From assembly GCA_944358165.1 (NCBI GenBank), contig CALVQS010000004.1:1-33698 (forward strand): a DNA stretch of 33,698 nt, in the 5' to 3' direction. Positions 23,945 to 31,556 of the stretch are shown piece after piece. Source of the DNA: an uncultured Bacilli bacterium (GTDB lineage: Bacteria; Bacillota_I; Bacilli_A; RF39; UBA660). Position 1 is the first letter of the stretch. Each line of letters opens with the position of its first letter. Position numbers and translations under genes: made by a program. The notes under the pieces were generated by a model. The model ran no database searches. It was not told the origin of the DNA and saw nothing but the letters and a program-made list of their open reading frames with translations.

Positions 23945-24478
23945 TTAAGCTTTACTAACTTGATAAACTTCAACTTCAACTGGTGTTTCTTGACCAAATA
24001 AATCAATTAAAACATTTAAACGATTATTTTCTAAATCAATTGAATCAACTTTACCCATCATACCTTTAAATGGACCATCGATAATGCTAACTTTATCACC
24101 AATAGCCATTTCTGATTCAATATTAACACGACTCATACCCATACCAGCTAAAATCTTATCGATTTCGGAAGGAAGTAATGGCGTAGGTTTTGCCCCCTTA
24201 CCACTAGAACCAATAAATCCTGTAACACCAGGAGTATTACGAACAATGTACCAAGCTTCATCACTCATAATCATTTCAACAAGTACATAACCTGGAAACA
24301 TTTTCTTTTTCTTTTCTTTCTTTTGTCCGTCTTTTACTTCCACTTCCGTTGTTTCTGGAACAATTACTCGAAAGATATAATCTTGCATTCCCATTGATTC
24401 AGTTCTAGCTTCTAGTTTTTCTTTTACTTTTGATTCATGACCAGAATAAGTATTAACAACATACCACTCTTTTTCCAT
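23945..24478 (-). CDS. nusG: Transcription termination/antitermination protein NusG
   Basis: A 177-residue elongation factor that binds RNA polymerase and links it to ribosomes or Rho. The NGN domain begins EKEWYVVNTYSGHESKVKE and includes MFPGYVLVEM and RNTPGVTGFIG; the C-terminal KOW domain is GDKVSIIDGPFKGMMGKVDS. Its ATG shares one base with the secE stop (TAATG). The pair secE-nusG is universal; here it is followed by a terminator and not by rplK. Confidence 0.97.
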   Translation of the reverse strand: MEKEWYVVNTYSGHESKVKEKLEARTESMGMQDYIFRVIVPETTEVEVKDGQKKEKKKKMFPGYVLVEMIMSDEAWYIVRNTPGVTGFIGSSGKGAKPTPLLPSEIDKILAGMGMSRVNIESEMAIGDKVSIIDGPFKGMMGKVDSIDLENNRLNVLIDLFGQETPVEVEVYQVSKA

Positions 24479-24753
24479 TAATTAAAAGCCCCCTTTATAA
24501 CAGACATAAGTAAACTAAGTAATACAAAGAATAATACTAAAATAATGATAAAAACTAAAGTTGCAATCGTATACTTTAAAACCTCTTTTTTAGTAGGCCA
24601 CTTTACTTTGGAAAGTTCATTTCTAACTCCTGCAAAAAAAGATTCTTTCTTTACTTTTTTACTATTTTTTTCTTTACTCTTCTTAACATCTGTACTTTTT
24701 TTAGTACCCTTTTTTTCTTTTTTAACTTCTTTTTCTTCCATTTTTTTTGCCAT
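24478..24753 (-). CDS. secE: Preprotein translocase subunit SecE
   Basis: A 91-residue subunit of the SecYEG channel. The conserved amphipathic part FFAGVRNELSKVKWPTKKEV (about 39-58) is followed by one membrane helix (about 61-83). A long Lys/Glu-rich N-terminal tail of some 37 residues is added to the minimal 55-60 residue form. The rpmG gene often found upstream is absent. It is coupled to nusG through a 1-base overlap. Confidence 0.95.
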   Translation of the reverse strand: MAKKMEEKEVKKEKKGTKKSTDVKKSKEKNSKKVKKESFFAGVRNELSKVKWPTKKEVLKYTIATLVFIIILVLFFVLLSLLMSVIKGAFN

Positions 24754-24781
24754 AATGTTTCCCCTCTAAATTAAAGTATTT

Positions 24782-24800
24782 AAAAAAACACTTCCGTGTT
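24782..24800 (-). terminator. Short GNRA-loop hairpin with T run between the DUF368 gene and secE
   Basis: Minus strand AACAC, GGAA, GTGTT, then TTTTT. It may end the DUF368 transcript; if the secE promoter lies upstream of it (TTGATT, 17 bases, TAAATT near 24806-24836) it would act as a leader attenuator. Confidence 0.5.
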
Positions 24801-24853
24801 CATCTATAATTTACCACAAACAAATACAAAAATCAAGTAAAAATACACTTTTT

Positions 24854-25630
24854 CTATCGATCAAGCAAATATCCTGAAACAAGACCGATAACAAATAAAA
24901 GAAACAAAAACAAATTCATCACATTACACACATTTAAAAACAATAAAAATAAAGAACAAATCGAAAAGGCAAAAACAACAACATTCGTCTCTTCCTTCCA
25001 TCTCCTAAGAAAATAATACATAAGTAAACATGTCAAAATAACCCCTATTCCAAGTCCTAAAAGATAAAGAAAAAATAAAAGTGAATTAGGATTTCCTAAA
25101 ATAGTTAAAACAAACGAATAAGAACCAAGCATCATAAAAATAGCAGTCCCACTAATACCAGGCACAATCGACGTAACCGCATCTATTACCCCCAAAAAGA
25201 CAACATATAAATAATGAATAAAATGATTTTGAAAAACATAAAGATTCGGATTTTGTAAAAAAGGAAGAAAAAACATGAGTAAAAGAGCAAAGAAAAAAAT
25301 ATATTTATTTTTTCCATGAAAAGAAACACTTTTCTCAAAACGCAAAACGGTACCCATAATTAATCCTAAAAATAAATAAATTGTTTCTTCATAATAATGA
25401 TTGAGTAAAAACAAAATAACTTTACTAAATAATACAATTGCTAAAAAAAGTCCAATCCCAAAATTTAAAAGTAACAAAAAATGATGTTTCTTATCATCAA
25501 AAAATCTAGTAACCGCTTCCATTAAATCTTCATAAATCCCCATAAACATAGCAAGCATAGCCCCACTAACACCAGGTATAATTTTACCAATACCAACAAT
25601 AAAACCTTGTAAGATTAATTTTATTTTCAT
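24854..25630 (-). CDS. DUF368 family polyprenyl-phosphate transporter (PopT-like)
   Basis: A 258-residue polytopic membrane protein of the DUF368 family, recently shown to return undecaprenyl phosphate across the membrane for reuse in wall synthesis. Two halves repeat the signature: GFIVGIGKIIPGVSGAMLAM near the start and GVIDAVTSIVPGISGTAIFM near residue 155, each with the PG(V/I)SG core at the membrane; about eight hydrophobic segments in all. The ATG at 25630 has GGAG 6 bases upstream. It stands alone between the zinc-ribbon protein gene and secE. Confidence 0.88.
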   Translation of the reverse strand: MKIKLILQGFIVGIGKIIPGVSGAMLAMFMGIYEDLMEAVTRFFDDKKHHFLLLLNFGIGLFLAIVLFSKVILFLLNHYYEETIYLFLGLIMGTVLRFEKSVSFHGKNKYIFFFALLLMFFLPFLQNPNLYVFQNHFIHYLYVVFLGVIDAVTSIVPGISGTAIFMMLGSYSFVLTILGNPNSLLFFLYLLGLGIGVILTCLLMYYFLRRWKEETNVVVFAFSICSLFLLFLNVCNVMNLFLFLLFVIGLVSGYLLDR

Positions 25631-25650
25631 ATGCTTCTCCACTTAATCAT

Positions 25651-25683
25651 ATGAAAAAAGATCAGTTTTTAAACCAATCTTTT
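25651..25683 (-). terminator. Terminator of the zinc-ribbon membrane protein gene
   Basis: A 13-bp stem with two G-U pairs (AAAAGATTGGTTT / AAACTGATCTTTT on the minus strand), which includes the stop codon of the gene. Confidence 0.75.
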
Positions 25684-26137
25684 AAAAAGCTACCATAACA
25701 AATTCAGCAATACATAACAAAATAGTAATAATATTTAATACAAGTCCTGCCGTATTAGAGCCATTCTTTATTTTTCCCCTACTACTAATAGCTAAACAAA
25801 AGCCAATAATAGAAAGTACTGCTGGAACAAATATAACCATAATTGCCATGACCATAAGTTCATCATTATAAGTATAAGAAATATACTCATGAACTAAATG
25901 ACTAACATTTACATAAGTAGAAATACTAACAGCAATAAAGAAAGCAATAATTCCTGCAATAATAGCTAAAATACCTAAAACCATACTAGCAGTAGCAGCC
26001 CCACTTCCAGGTACAGATTGTACTACCACAGAATTATTATTCGTTATACTTTCCTCTTTTCCATTTAAAGCATAACCACAATTCGCACAAAAGCGAGCAT
26101 TCTCTTCTACTTTTGTTCCACAATTTGAACAATACAT
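25682..26137 (-). CDS. Zinc-ribbon membrane protein (DUF4190-like)
   Basis: A 151-residue protein: an N-terminal zinc ribbon MYCSNCGTKVEENARFCANC (four Cys), a short Asn/Ser linker, then three membrane helices (about 48-72, 95-118, 130-149). The GSGAATASMVLGILAIIAG and the following small-residue helices match the DUF4190 type. The zinc ribbon should be cytoplasmic. The ATG at 26137 has AGGAG 11 bases upstream. Common in gut Firmicutes; no known function. Confidence 0.75.
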   Translation of the reverse strand: MYCSNCGTKVEENARFCANCGYALNGKEESITNNNSVVVQSVPGSGAATASMVLGILAIIAGIIAFFIAVSISTYVNVSHLVHEYISYTYNDELMVMAIMVIFVPAVLSIIGFCLAISSRGKIKNGSNTAGLVLNIITILLCIAEFVMVAF

Positions 26138-26242
26138 ACATACTTCAACTCCTCTATTAAAAATATATCATACCAACCTAAAAAATACAATCAAATAAAA
26201 ACAATTTCTATACAATTTTCTATGCATTACAAAAAATATCAC

Positions 26243-26273
26243 ATAAAAAAAGAAGACTAACAGCATCTTCTTT
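26243..26273 (-). terminator. Terminator of the CotD-like gene
   Basis: AAAGAAGA, 9-base loop with the stop codon, TCTTCTTT, then a T run on the minus strand. Confidence 0.75.
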
Positions 26274-26586
26274 CATAAACATTTTGTACATCATTTTCTT
26301 CGCAACAAGAATAAGCTGGCATATAAGTATGACGATAAATATGATGATTAATAATTCTTGTATTGCAAGGTATAATATGAGGAACTTCATGACAGATATA
26401 ACGATGACATACCGTCTCTTGTGGACACTCCCATACCGGTGGGCAAAGGGCTCCTGGAATATTTTCACCCATCATACAACCCATTCCTACATCACATGCT
26501 TCTGGATAAACATCTTTATCTTCCCATTTCATTTGATATCCATCTTTCTTTGTTGCATCACAATTGCGATTATTATTTATTTTCAA
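26257..26586 (-). CDS. CotD-like putative spore coat protein
   Basis: A 109-residue Cys- and His-rich protein. Residues about 55-105 (CPQETVCHRYICHEVPHIIP, then TRIINHHIYRHTYMPAYSCC) follow the pattern of the inner spore coat protein CotD, whose core is an I-V-P-H-I-x-P / VNH / H-x-Y-x-P-H sequence and a terminal Cys pair. Eleven or so cysteines suggest cross-linking or metal binding. The TTG at 26586 (AGTGAT four bases before) is preferred. A CATAAGATA box upstream (near 26604) resembles mother-cell sigma -10 elements, but the -35 is unclear. Together with gpr and spoIIP it supports sporulation in this organism. Assignment is by pattern, not by search. Confidence 0.6.
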   Translation of the reverse strand: MKINNNRNCDATKKDGYQMKWEDKDVYPEACDVGMGCMMGENIPGALCPPVWECPQETVCHRYICHEVPHIIPCNTRIINHHIYRHTYMPAYSCCEENDVQNVYERRCC

Positions 26587-26650
26587 GATAATCACTTTCC
26601 CTTTCTAGTTTATCTTATGAAAGAATAGGAAACGTGTCTAGGTATTTATC

Positions 26651-27046
26651 CTAAATTTTCTTTTTATTTGTTAAAAAATAATTAAAGAAAAAGATAAGTA
26701 CATTAATAAGTATTCCATAATAAACAGAACTTATTAAAACGAGAAAAGCAAACAAAGTTAAAGTTTCATTAGGAAGGATAATAATTAAAAGAATGGGAGC
26801 AAATATTCCTAAAACCAAATTTAAAATTCCCACATAGTAAATATATTTTTTTGCTTTCATATCTAGTTTCTGAAACAAGAATCGGATGATTAAATAAAAG
26901 AGGATTGCTACTAAAAACAAGCCTATAAAGTGAAGCAATAATTCTAAAATTTTATTATTAATGGGAATAAGCCCAATAAGTACCATAAAAAAGGTATAAA
27001 AGATAAATTCAAAAATAGCAGATAACGCAATAATAAACTTCTTCAT
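26651..27046 (-). CDS. Small four-helix membrane protein, co-transcribed with ffh
   Basis: A 131-residue hydrophobic protein with four membrane helices (about 5-27, 33-58, 68-93, 96-125) and a KKK tail; no motif identifies its job. Its ATG has GGAG 5 bases upstream and lies 8 bases after the ffh stop, so it is the second gene of the ffh transcript. Could assist membrane insertion given the partner, but this is only positional inference. Confidence 0.65.
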   Translation of the reverse strand: MKKFIIALSAIFEFIFYTFFMVLIGLIPINNKILELLLHFIGLFLVAILFYLIIRFLFQKLDMKAKKYIYYVGILNLVLGIFAPILLIIILPNETLTLFAFLVLISSVYYGILINVLIFFFNYFLTNKKKI

Positions 27047-27054
27047 ATTTCTCC

Positions 27055-28362
27055 TTAAAATGGCATCTTCATATTACCACTACTAAGTTTCTTCATCATA
27101 TCTTTCATAGATTCGAATTGCTTTAATAACCGATTTACTTCTTCAACGCTTCGTCCACTACCCTGAGCAATTCTCTGTTTACGACTTGCTTTTAAAATTT
27201 CTGGATTTTTTCGTTCTTTTGGTGTCATGGAACTAATAATAGCCTCAACATGAGCAAGCTGTTTTGGATCAATATTTACATTATTAAGTCCCATCTTTCT
27301 AGCACCAGGAAGCATTTTCAAAATATTTTCTAAAGGGCCTAATTTTTTAATTTGTTTTAAATTTGTTAAAAAATCTTCCAAATCATATTTTCCTTTACGC
27401 ATTTTAGCAACTTGACTTTTAGCATCATCTTCACTAATTAGTCCTTCTACTTTTTCAGCAATCCCTAAAATATCACCCATATCCAAAATACGTTCTGCCA
27501 TTCGATCCGGATAAAATTCTCTAAGTCCATCCATCTTTTCGGAATCTCCGACAAACTTGATTGGAATATGGGTAAGATGCCTAACAGACAAAGCAACTCC
27601 ACCTTTAGTATTACCATCTAACTTCGTTAAAATAGTTCCTGTTAATTTTAATTTATCATTAAAACCAGTAATAACATTAATCGCATCTTGTCCCATCATT
27701 GCATCAATAACTAAAATAGTCTCATCAATTTTAAAAGACTTACAAATATCTTCTAACTCTTGCATTAATGCTTCATCAATTTGCAAACGTCCAGCAGTAT
27801 CGATAATAATATAATCAAGCCCATTTTCTTTTGCATAATTAAGAGCTTCTTCTACAATTAAAACCGGACTTATTTTTCCTTTTGTAAATACCGGAACATC
27901 AAGACTTTTACCAATTTCCATTAATTGTTCAATAGCAGCAGGACGATAAATATCACATGCAACTAAAAGTGGCTTTTTATGATATTTCTTCCTAACATAA
28001 TTAGCAAGCTTTCCAGCAGTCGTTGTTTTACCACTTCCCTGTAGGCCACAAAGCATCAAAATCGTCATACCATTATTAACTTTTAAAGGTTCATATTCTC
28101 CACCTAAAAGTTCAATTAATTCATCTTTAACTAACTTAATAAATAATTCATCTGGCTTAAGACTCTTGGAAACATCTAATCCCAATGCTTTTTCTTTTAC
28201 ATGACCGACAAATTCTTTAACAACTTGATAATTAACATCTGCTTCAAGTAAAGCTAGTCTAATTTCTCTCATTGCATCACTAATATTTTCTTCCGTAATC
28301 GTACCCATTCCCTGGATATTCTTAATCGCTTTACTAATTCGATCTCCCATATATTCAAACAT
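27055..28362 (-). CDS. ffh: Signal recognition particle protein Ffh
   Basis: A 435-residue SRP GTPase that brings nascent membrane proteins to the FtsY receptor. N domain at the start (MFEYMGDRISKAIKN), then the G domain with GLQGSGKTTTAGKLA (G1), DTAGR (G3), TKLDGNTKGG (G4) and GDSEKMDGL; the C-terminal M domain ends KNPEILKASRKQRIAQGSGR and a Met-rich helix for signal peptide and 4.5S RNA binding. The ATG at 28362 follows GGAGAGTGAT. The usual ylxM gene is not found upstream. Confidence 0.97.
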   Translation of the reverse strand: MFEYMGDRISKAIKNIQGMGTITEENISDAMREIRLALLEADVNYQVVKEFVGHVKEKALGLDVSKSLKPDELFIKLVKDELIELLGGEYEPLKVNNGMTILMLCGLQGSGKTTTAGKLANYVRKKYHKKPLLVACDIYRPAAIEQLMEIGKSLDVPVFTKGKISPVLIVEEALNYAKENGLDYIIIDTAGRLQIDEALMQELEDICKSFKIDETILVIDAMMGQDAINVITGFNDKLKLTGTILTKLDGNTKGGVALSVRHLTHIPIKFVGDSEKMDGLREFYPDRMAERILDMGDILGIAEKVEGLISEDDAKSQVAKMRKGKYDLEDFLTNLKQIKKLGPLENILKMLPGARKMGLNNVNIDPKQLAHVEAIISSMTPKERKNPEILKASRKQRIAQGSGRSVEEVNRLLKQFESMKDMMKKLSSGNMKMPF

Positions 28363-28395
28363 GATATCACTCTCCAGTAAAAATATTTTACCATA

Positions 28396-28422
28396 GAAAA
28401 AGGCTAACTTCAACCTTAGCCT
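28396..28422 (-). terminator. Terminator of the ZnuA-like lipoprotein gene
   Basis: Minus strand AGGCTAA, 8-base loop, TTAGCCT, then TTTTC; the stem begins at the stop codon. Confidence 0.7.
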
Positions 28423-29273
28423 AATGTCGTATTTCTAATATGATCAATAAAATCTCTCATAATTGTTAGATAATTTTCATTATTATTTGCTTCTTCATCT
28501 GTAAGAGTATACATAGTATCCACCATAATAATATTCGCATCATATTCACTTTCTAAAGAATTAATAAAATCCGTTTTCGTATCGGTATCACACAAATAAA
28601 AATCCGTATAAGTTCCTTCGTCAAACGCCTCTCTTACAGCATCTCCATTATTACTCTCATCAAGAATAATAACATCAAATCCATAATTCTTTAAAAAAGC
28701 AAGTTTACTACTAGATACCACTAAAGTAGGATTTCCATCACTTCTCGCTTCCGTTGCAACACTTCTTAGTTCTGCATCCATAAAAGATAAAGTAACTTCT
28801 AATTCCTCATATTTTTCTTCAATACTTTCTACTAATACCGTACTCGTTGTATAATCAATTAAATTATTACGAATATTTTTAGCTAACATCAAGAAATTAT
28901 TAGGACTTAACCATAACTCTTCAATAGCATATTCATAATTAAGACCATAAGAAACATCAATTAAAAGCAACTTAGGATTCTGATTTAAAAATTCTCTAGC
29001 AAGTTTTTTTTCTTCAGTAAGTCCATTATAAACAAATAAATTTCCTTTACTATAATTCTCTACTTGTCGATCTGTAAGTTCATAACTAGCTACATCTGCC
29101 CCATGTGGATAAATGCTATTAACAGTGCTATCATCTCCATATAAATAACTAGTCAAATATTCAATCGGATAAATCGTAGTATAAGTATTACCAGTATTTA
29201 AGCTACCCTCAGAACATCCTGATAAACCCAACATAAACAAACATACCAATAACAATTTAAAATATTTCTTCAT
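28416..29273 (-). CDS. ZnuA/AdcA-like metal-binding-type lipoprotein
   Basis: A 285-residue lipoprotein with signal peptide and lipobox LGLSGCSEG (Cys20). The mature part has the ZnuA/TroA-type layout: TTIYPIEYLTSYLYGDD, the PHG loop, a long connecting helix with WLSPNNFLMLAKN, and a second lobe ending in the YLTIMRDFIDHI helix. Of the usual three His ligands, the one before WLSP (normally HxWLSP) is Glu-Leu-Trp here, and others are unclear, so metal binding may be altered. No ATPase or permease is next to it; it lies downstream of an ABC-F gene with its own promoter. Zinc or manganese capture is inference. Confidence 0.7.
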   Translation of the reverse strand: MKKYFKLLLVCLFMLGLSGCSEGSLNTGNTYTTIYPIEYLTSYLYGDDSTVNSIYPHGADVASYELTDRQVENYSKGNLFVYNGLTEEKKLAREFLNQNPKLLLIDVSYGLNYEYAIEELWLSPNNFLMLAKNIRNNLIDYTTSTVLVESIEEKYEELEVTLSFMDAELRSVATEARSDGNPTLVVSSSKLAFLKNYGFDVIILDESNNGDAVREAFDEGTYTDFYLCDTDTKTDFINSLESEYDANIIMVDTMYTLTDEEANNNENYLTIMRDFIDHIRNTTLG

Positions 29274-29298
29274 TTATTAGTCCTCCATGACTATTATT

Positions 29299-29327
29299 AT
29301 TTTAAATTATTTTTATAAATAAATCAA
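29299..29327 (-). promoter_or_regulatory. Promoter of the ZnuA-like lipoprotein gene
   Basis: Minus strand TTGATT, 17 bases, TAAAAT, just past the ABC-F stop. Confidence 0.6.
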
Positions 29328-29340
29328 TAGCATTTATTCC

Positions 29341-31179
29341 TTAACGCATGAGAAGCTCATTTAATTCATCTTCCTTATTTTTAATTTTTTCTAATATTTC
29401 TTGATATTTTTCTGGATTTGTATAAACTTCTTCTAAATAAAGCTGTTCATTTAAATCATGAAGTTCTTTTTCTAATTTTGTAATCTTTTTGTTTATAGCA
29501 TCCGTATTTTTATTTTTAGATTGTTTCTTCTTTTCTTTTTTTACAACTTTTTCTTCTTTTATCTCCATATTTTCTTTTTTCTTTTCCAAATAAGATTCAT
29601 AATCATAGTCATAATAAGTAACTTGATGATGATCAAAATCTAAAATAGAATCAGCCATCTTTTTAATAAAATACCTGTCATGAGATACAAAAAGAATCGT
29701 CCCAGGATAACTTGCTAAAACATCTTCTAACTTTTCTTTCGACAAAATATCTAAATGATTGGTAGGTTCATCTAAAATCAAAAAGTTAGCTTCCCTATAA
29801 ACCACTTCACACAAAGCAAGACGCACCTTTTCTCCACCAGATAATACTTCTATTTTTTTATCGATATCTTCTTTAAAAAAGAGAAAACTAGCTAAGGCAG
29901 AACGGATTTCAAAATCATTTTTAAAAGGAAACTTCTCTTGAAACTCTTCATAAACGGTTAATTGAGCATTTAATTGCAAAAAATTTTGATCAAAATAAGC
30001 AACTTGAACATGAAAACCAAATTCGAAATTTCCAGAAAGCGCTGGTATTAGTCCCACAATGGTTTTTAACAAGGTAGACTTTCCTGTACCGTTTTGCCCA
30101 ACAATTCCCAGTCTTCTTCCCTTACTTAAAGAAAAATTTGCTTCGCCAAGTACCTTATCATAACCAAATTGTAAATGATTCACATTTAAAACGACTTTCC
30201 CACTTTCCTGAAAATTAGAAAAACGATAATGAAAAGTACGATAATCTTCCTCTTTAGGAGCGCGAGTCTTAGAAAGTTTCTCAATTTGTTTTAATTTTGA
30301 CATAGCCATCCGTGCCTTTGATGGCTTATAACGAAACCTCTCGACAATTCGCTCTAAACGCTCAATTTCCTTTTGAACTCGCACGTAATTATTAAGTTCA
30401 ATTTCCCTTCGTTTCTTTTTTTCTCTTTCATAGTATTCATAATTACCATGATAAACTTGAACTTCACCAAATTCAATTTCATAAATTTTATTTACTACTC
30501 GATTTAAAAACATCCGATCATGACTAACAACGACAAAAGTTTTTGGATAATTTCTTAAATATTCTTCTAACCACAAAACACCTGCAATATCAAGGTGATT
30601 CGTCGGTTCATCTAACAAAAGCAAATCAGGTTTACTAAGAACCAGTTTAATAAAACAAATTTTGGTTTGTTCCCCACCTGAAAAAGAAGAAATAGGTCTT
30701 TCTAAATCGTCTTCCGTAAATCCATTTTTAGTTAAAGCCATCAAATATTCCTTTTTATATTCATATCCACCCATATTTTTAAAAGTATCTTCCAGTTCCA
30801 CATACCTATTAGCATCCTCTAGTGAAGAAGTACCAGACTCTAACTTTTCTTCTAATTTTTTTATTTTGGCATAAACATCAAGAATTGGCTGATAAACTTC
30901 TAATATTTCATCTAATAAAGTATGCTTGGAGAATAAACCTTCATTTTGCTTTAAATATCCAACTTTAAAATCATTCGAAGACATAATCCCAAATTTTTCT
31001 TCCGCTACACCACTCTCAAATAGATCTGGATGAATGATTGCCTTTAAAAGTGTTGACTTTCCTGCTCCATTCCGTCCGACAATACCAATATGTTCATGAT
31101 CTTTAATTTCCATATTGACACTTTCTAATATGGATTCATTATTTATAGAAACTGCTCCATTTACTACTTTAAAATACAT
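29341..31179 (-). CDS. ABC-F family ATPase
   Basis: A 612-residue soluble tandem ATPase that acts on ribosomes (translation factor or antibiotic protection). Domain 1 has Walker A GRNGAGKST and signature FSGGEQTKI with LLLLDEPTNHLDIAG; domain 2 has GQNGTGKST, LSGGEKVRL and LILDEPTNHLDILS. Between them is the P-site interaction linker, a helical KKKRREIELNNYVRVQKEIE segment and an RYKPSKARMAMSK loop; the C-terminal 80 residues form a Lys-rich coiled coil. Closest by outline to the YdiF/Uup group. No membrane domain. GAGGG lies 8 bases before the ATG. Specific resistance cannot be inferred. Confidence 0.9.
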   Translation of the reverse strand: MYFKVVNGAVSINNESILESVNMEIKDHEHIGIVGRNGAGKSTLLKAIIHPDLFESGVAEEKFGIMSSNDFKVGYLKQNEGLFSKHTLLDEILEVYQPILDVYAKIKKLEEKLESGTSSLEDANRYVELEDTFKNMGGYEYKKEYLMALTKNGFTEDDLERPISSFSGGEQTKICFIKLVLSKPDLLLLDEPTNHLDIAGVLWLEEYLRNYPKTFVVVSHDRMFLNRVVNKIYEIEFGEVQVYHGNYEYYEREKKKRREIELNNYVRVQKEIERLERIVERFRYKPSKARMAMSKLKQIEKLSKTRAPKEEDYRTFHYRFSNFQESGKVVLNVNHLQFGYDKVLGEANFSLSKGRRLGIVGQNGTGKSTLLKTIVGLIPALSGNFEFGFHVQVAYFDQNFLQLNAQLTVYEEFQEKFPFKNDFEIRSALASFLFFKEDIDKKIEVLSGGEKVRLALCEVVYREANFLILDEPTNHLDILSKEKLEDVLASYPGTILFVSHDRYFIKKMADSILDFDHHQVTYYDYDYESYLEKKKENMEIKEEKVVKKEKKKQSKNKNTDAINKKITKLEKELHDLNEQLYLEEVYTNPEKYQEILEKIKNKEDELNELLMR

Positions 31180-31226
31180 TTTAATTCCCTCTTTAAAATT
31201 ATTGTACTAAAATTTATATAGAAAAT

Positions 31227-31556
31227 CTACCAAAAAAGTCCTTTAATTGCATCAAATAGACCAGTAAGCCCTTTCGTCATAACTTCACTAATCCCATTCG
31301 TAATTTTATTTCCAATTCGTGTAACACTATTAGAATAATCTACACTATCATCTTCTAGATAGTCTTTAATATCCACCACTTCTCCATTTTCTACATCACT
31401 TTCAAACTTTTCCATAGCTTCTTTCGTTAAAACTGCTTTATTCCCCATTCTTGTCTCATAATAACCAGATTCATAAGCAATTAAAAGAGCTGTAAAAACA
31501 AGAAAAAAGGCAAATAAAATTCGAAAAAAATACTTACTTTTTTTACTCTTCTTCAT
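31227..31556 (-). CDS. YqxA-like small membrane protein behind spoIIP
   Basis: A 109-residue protein with a very basic start (KKSKKSKYFFR), one membrane helix (about 12-28) and an acidic extracytoplasmic tail ending in amphipathic helices (VTRIGNKITNGISEVMTKGL). Bacillus has yqxA (DUF3679, similar size, one helix) directly after spoIIP; position and layout match, sequence kinship is uncertain. Its ATG lies 14 bases inside spoIIP with AAGGAGG before it, so it is coupled to spoIIP and may act in sporulation. Confidence 0.55.
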   Translation of the reverse strand: MKKSKKSKYFFRILFAFFLVFTALLIAYESGYYETRMGNKAVLTKEAMEKFESDVENGEVVDIKDYLEDDSVDYSNSVTRIGNKITNGISEVMTKGLTGLFDAIKGLFW

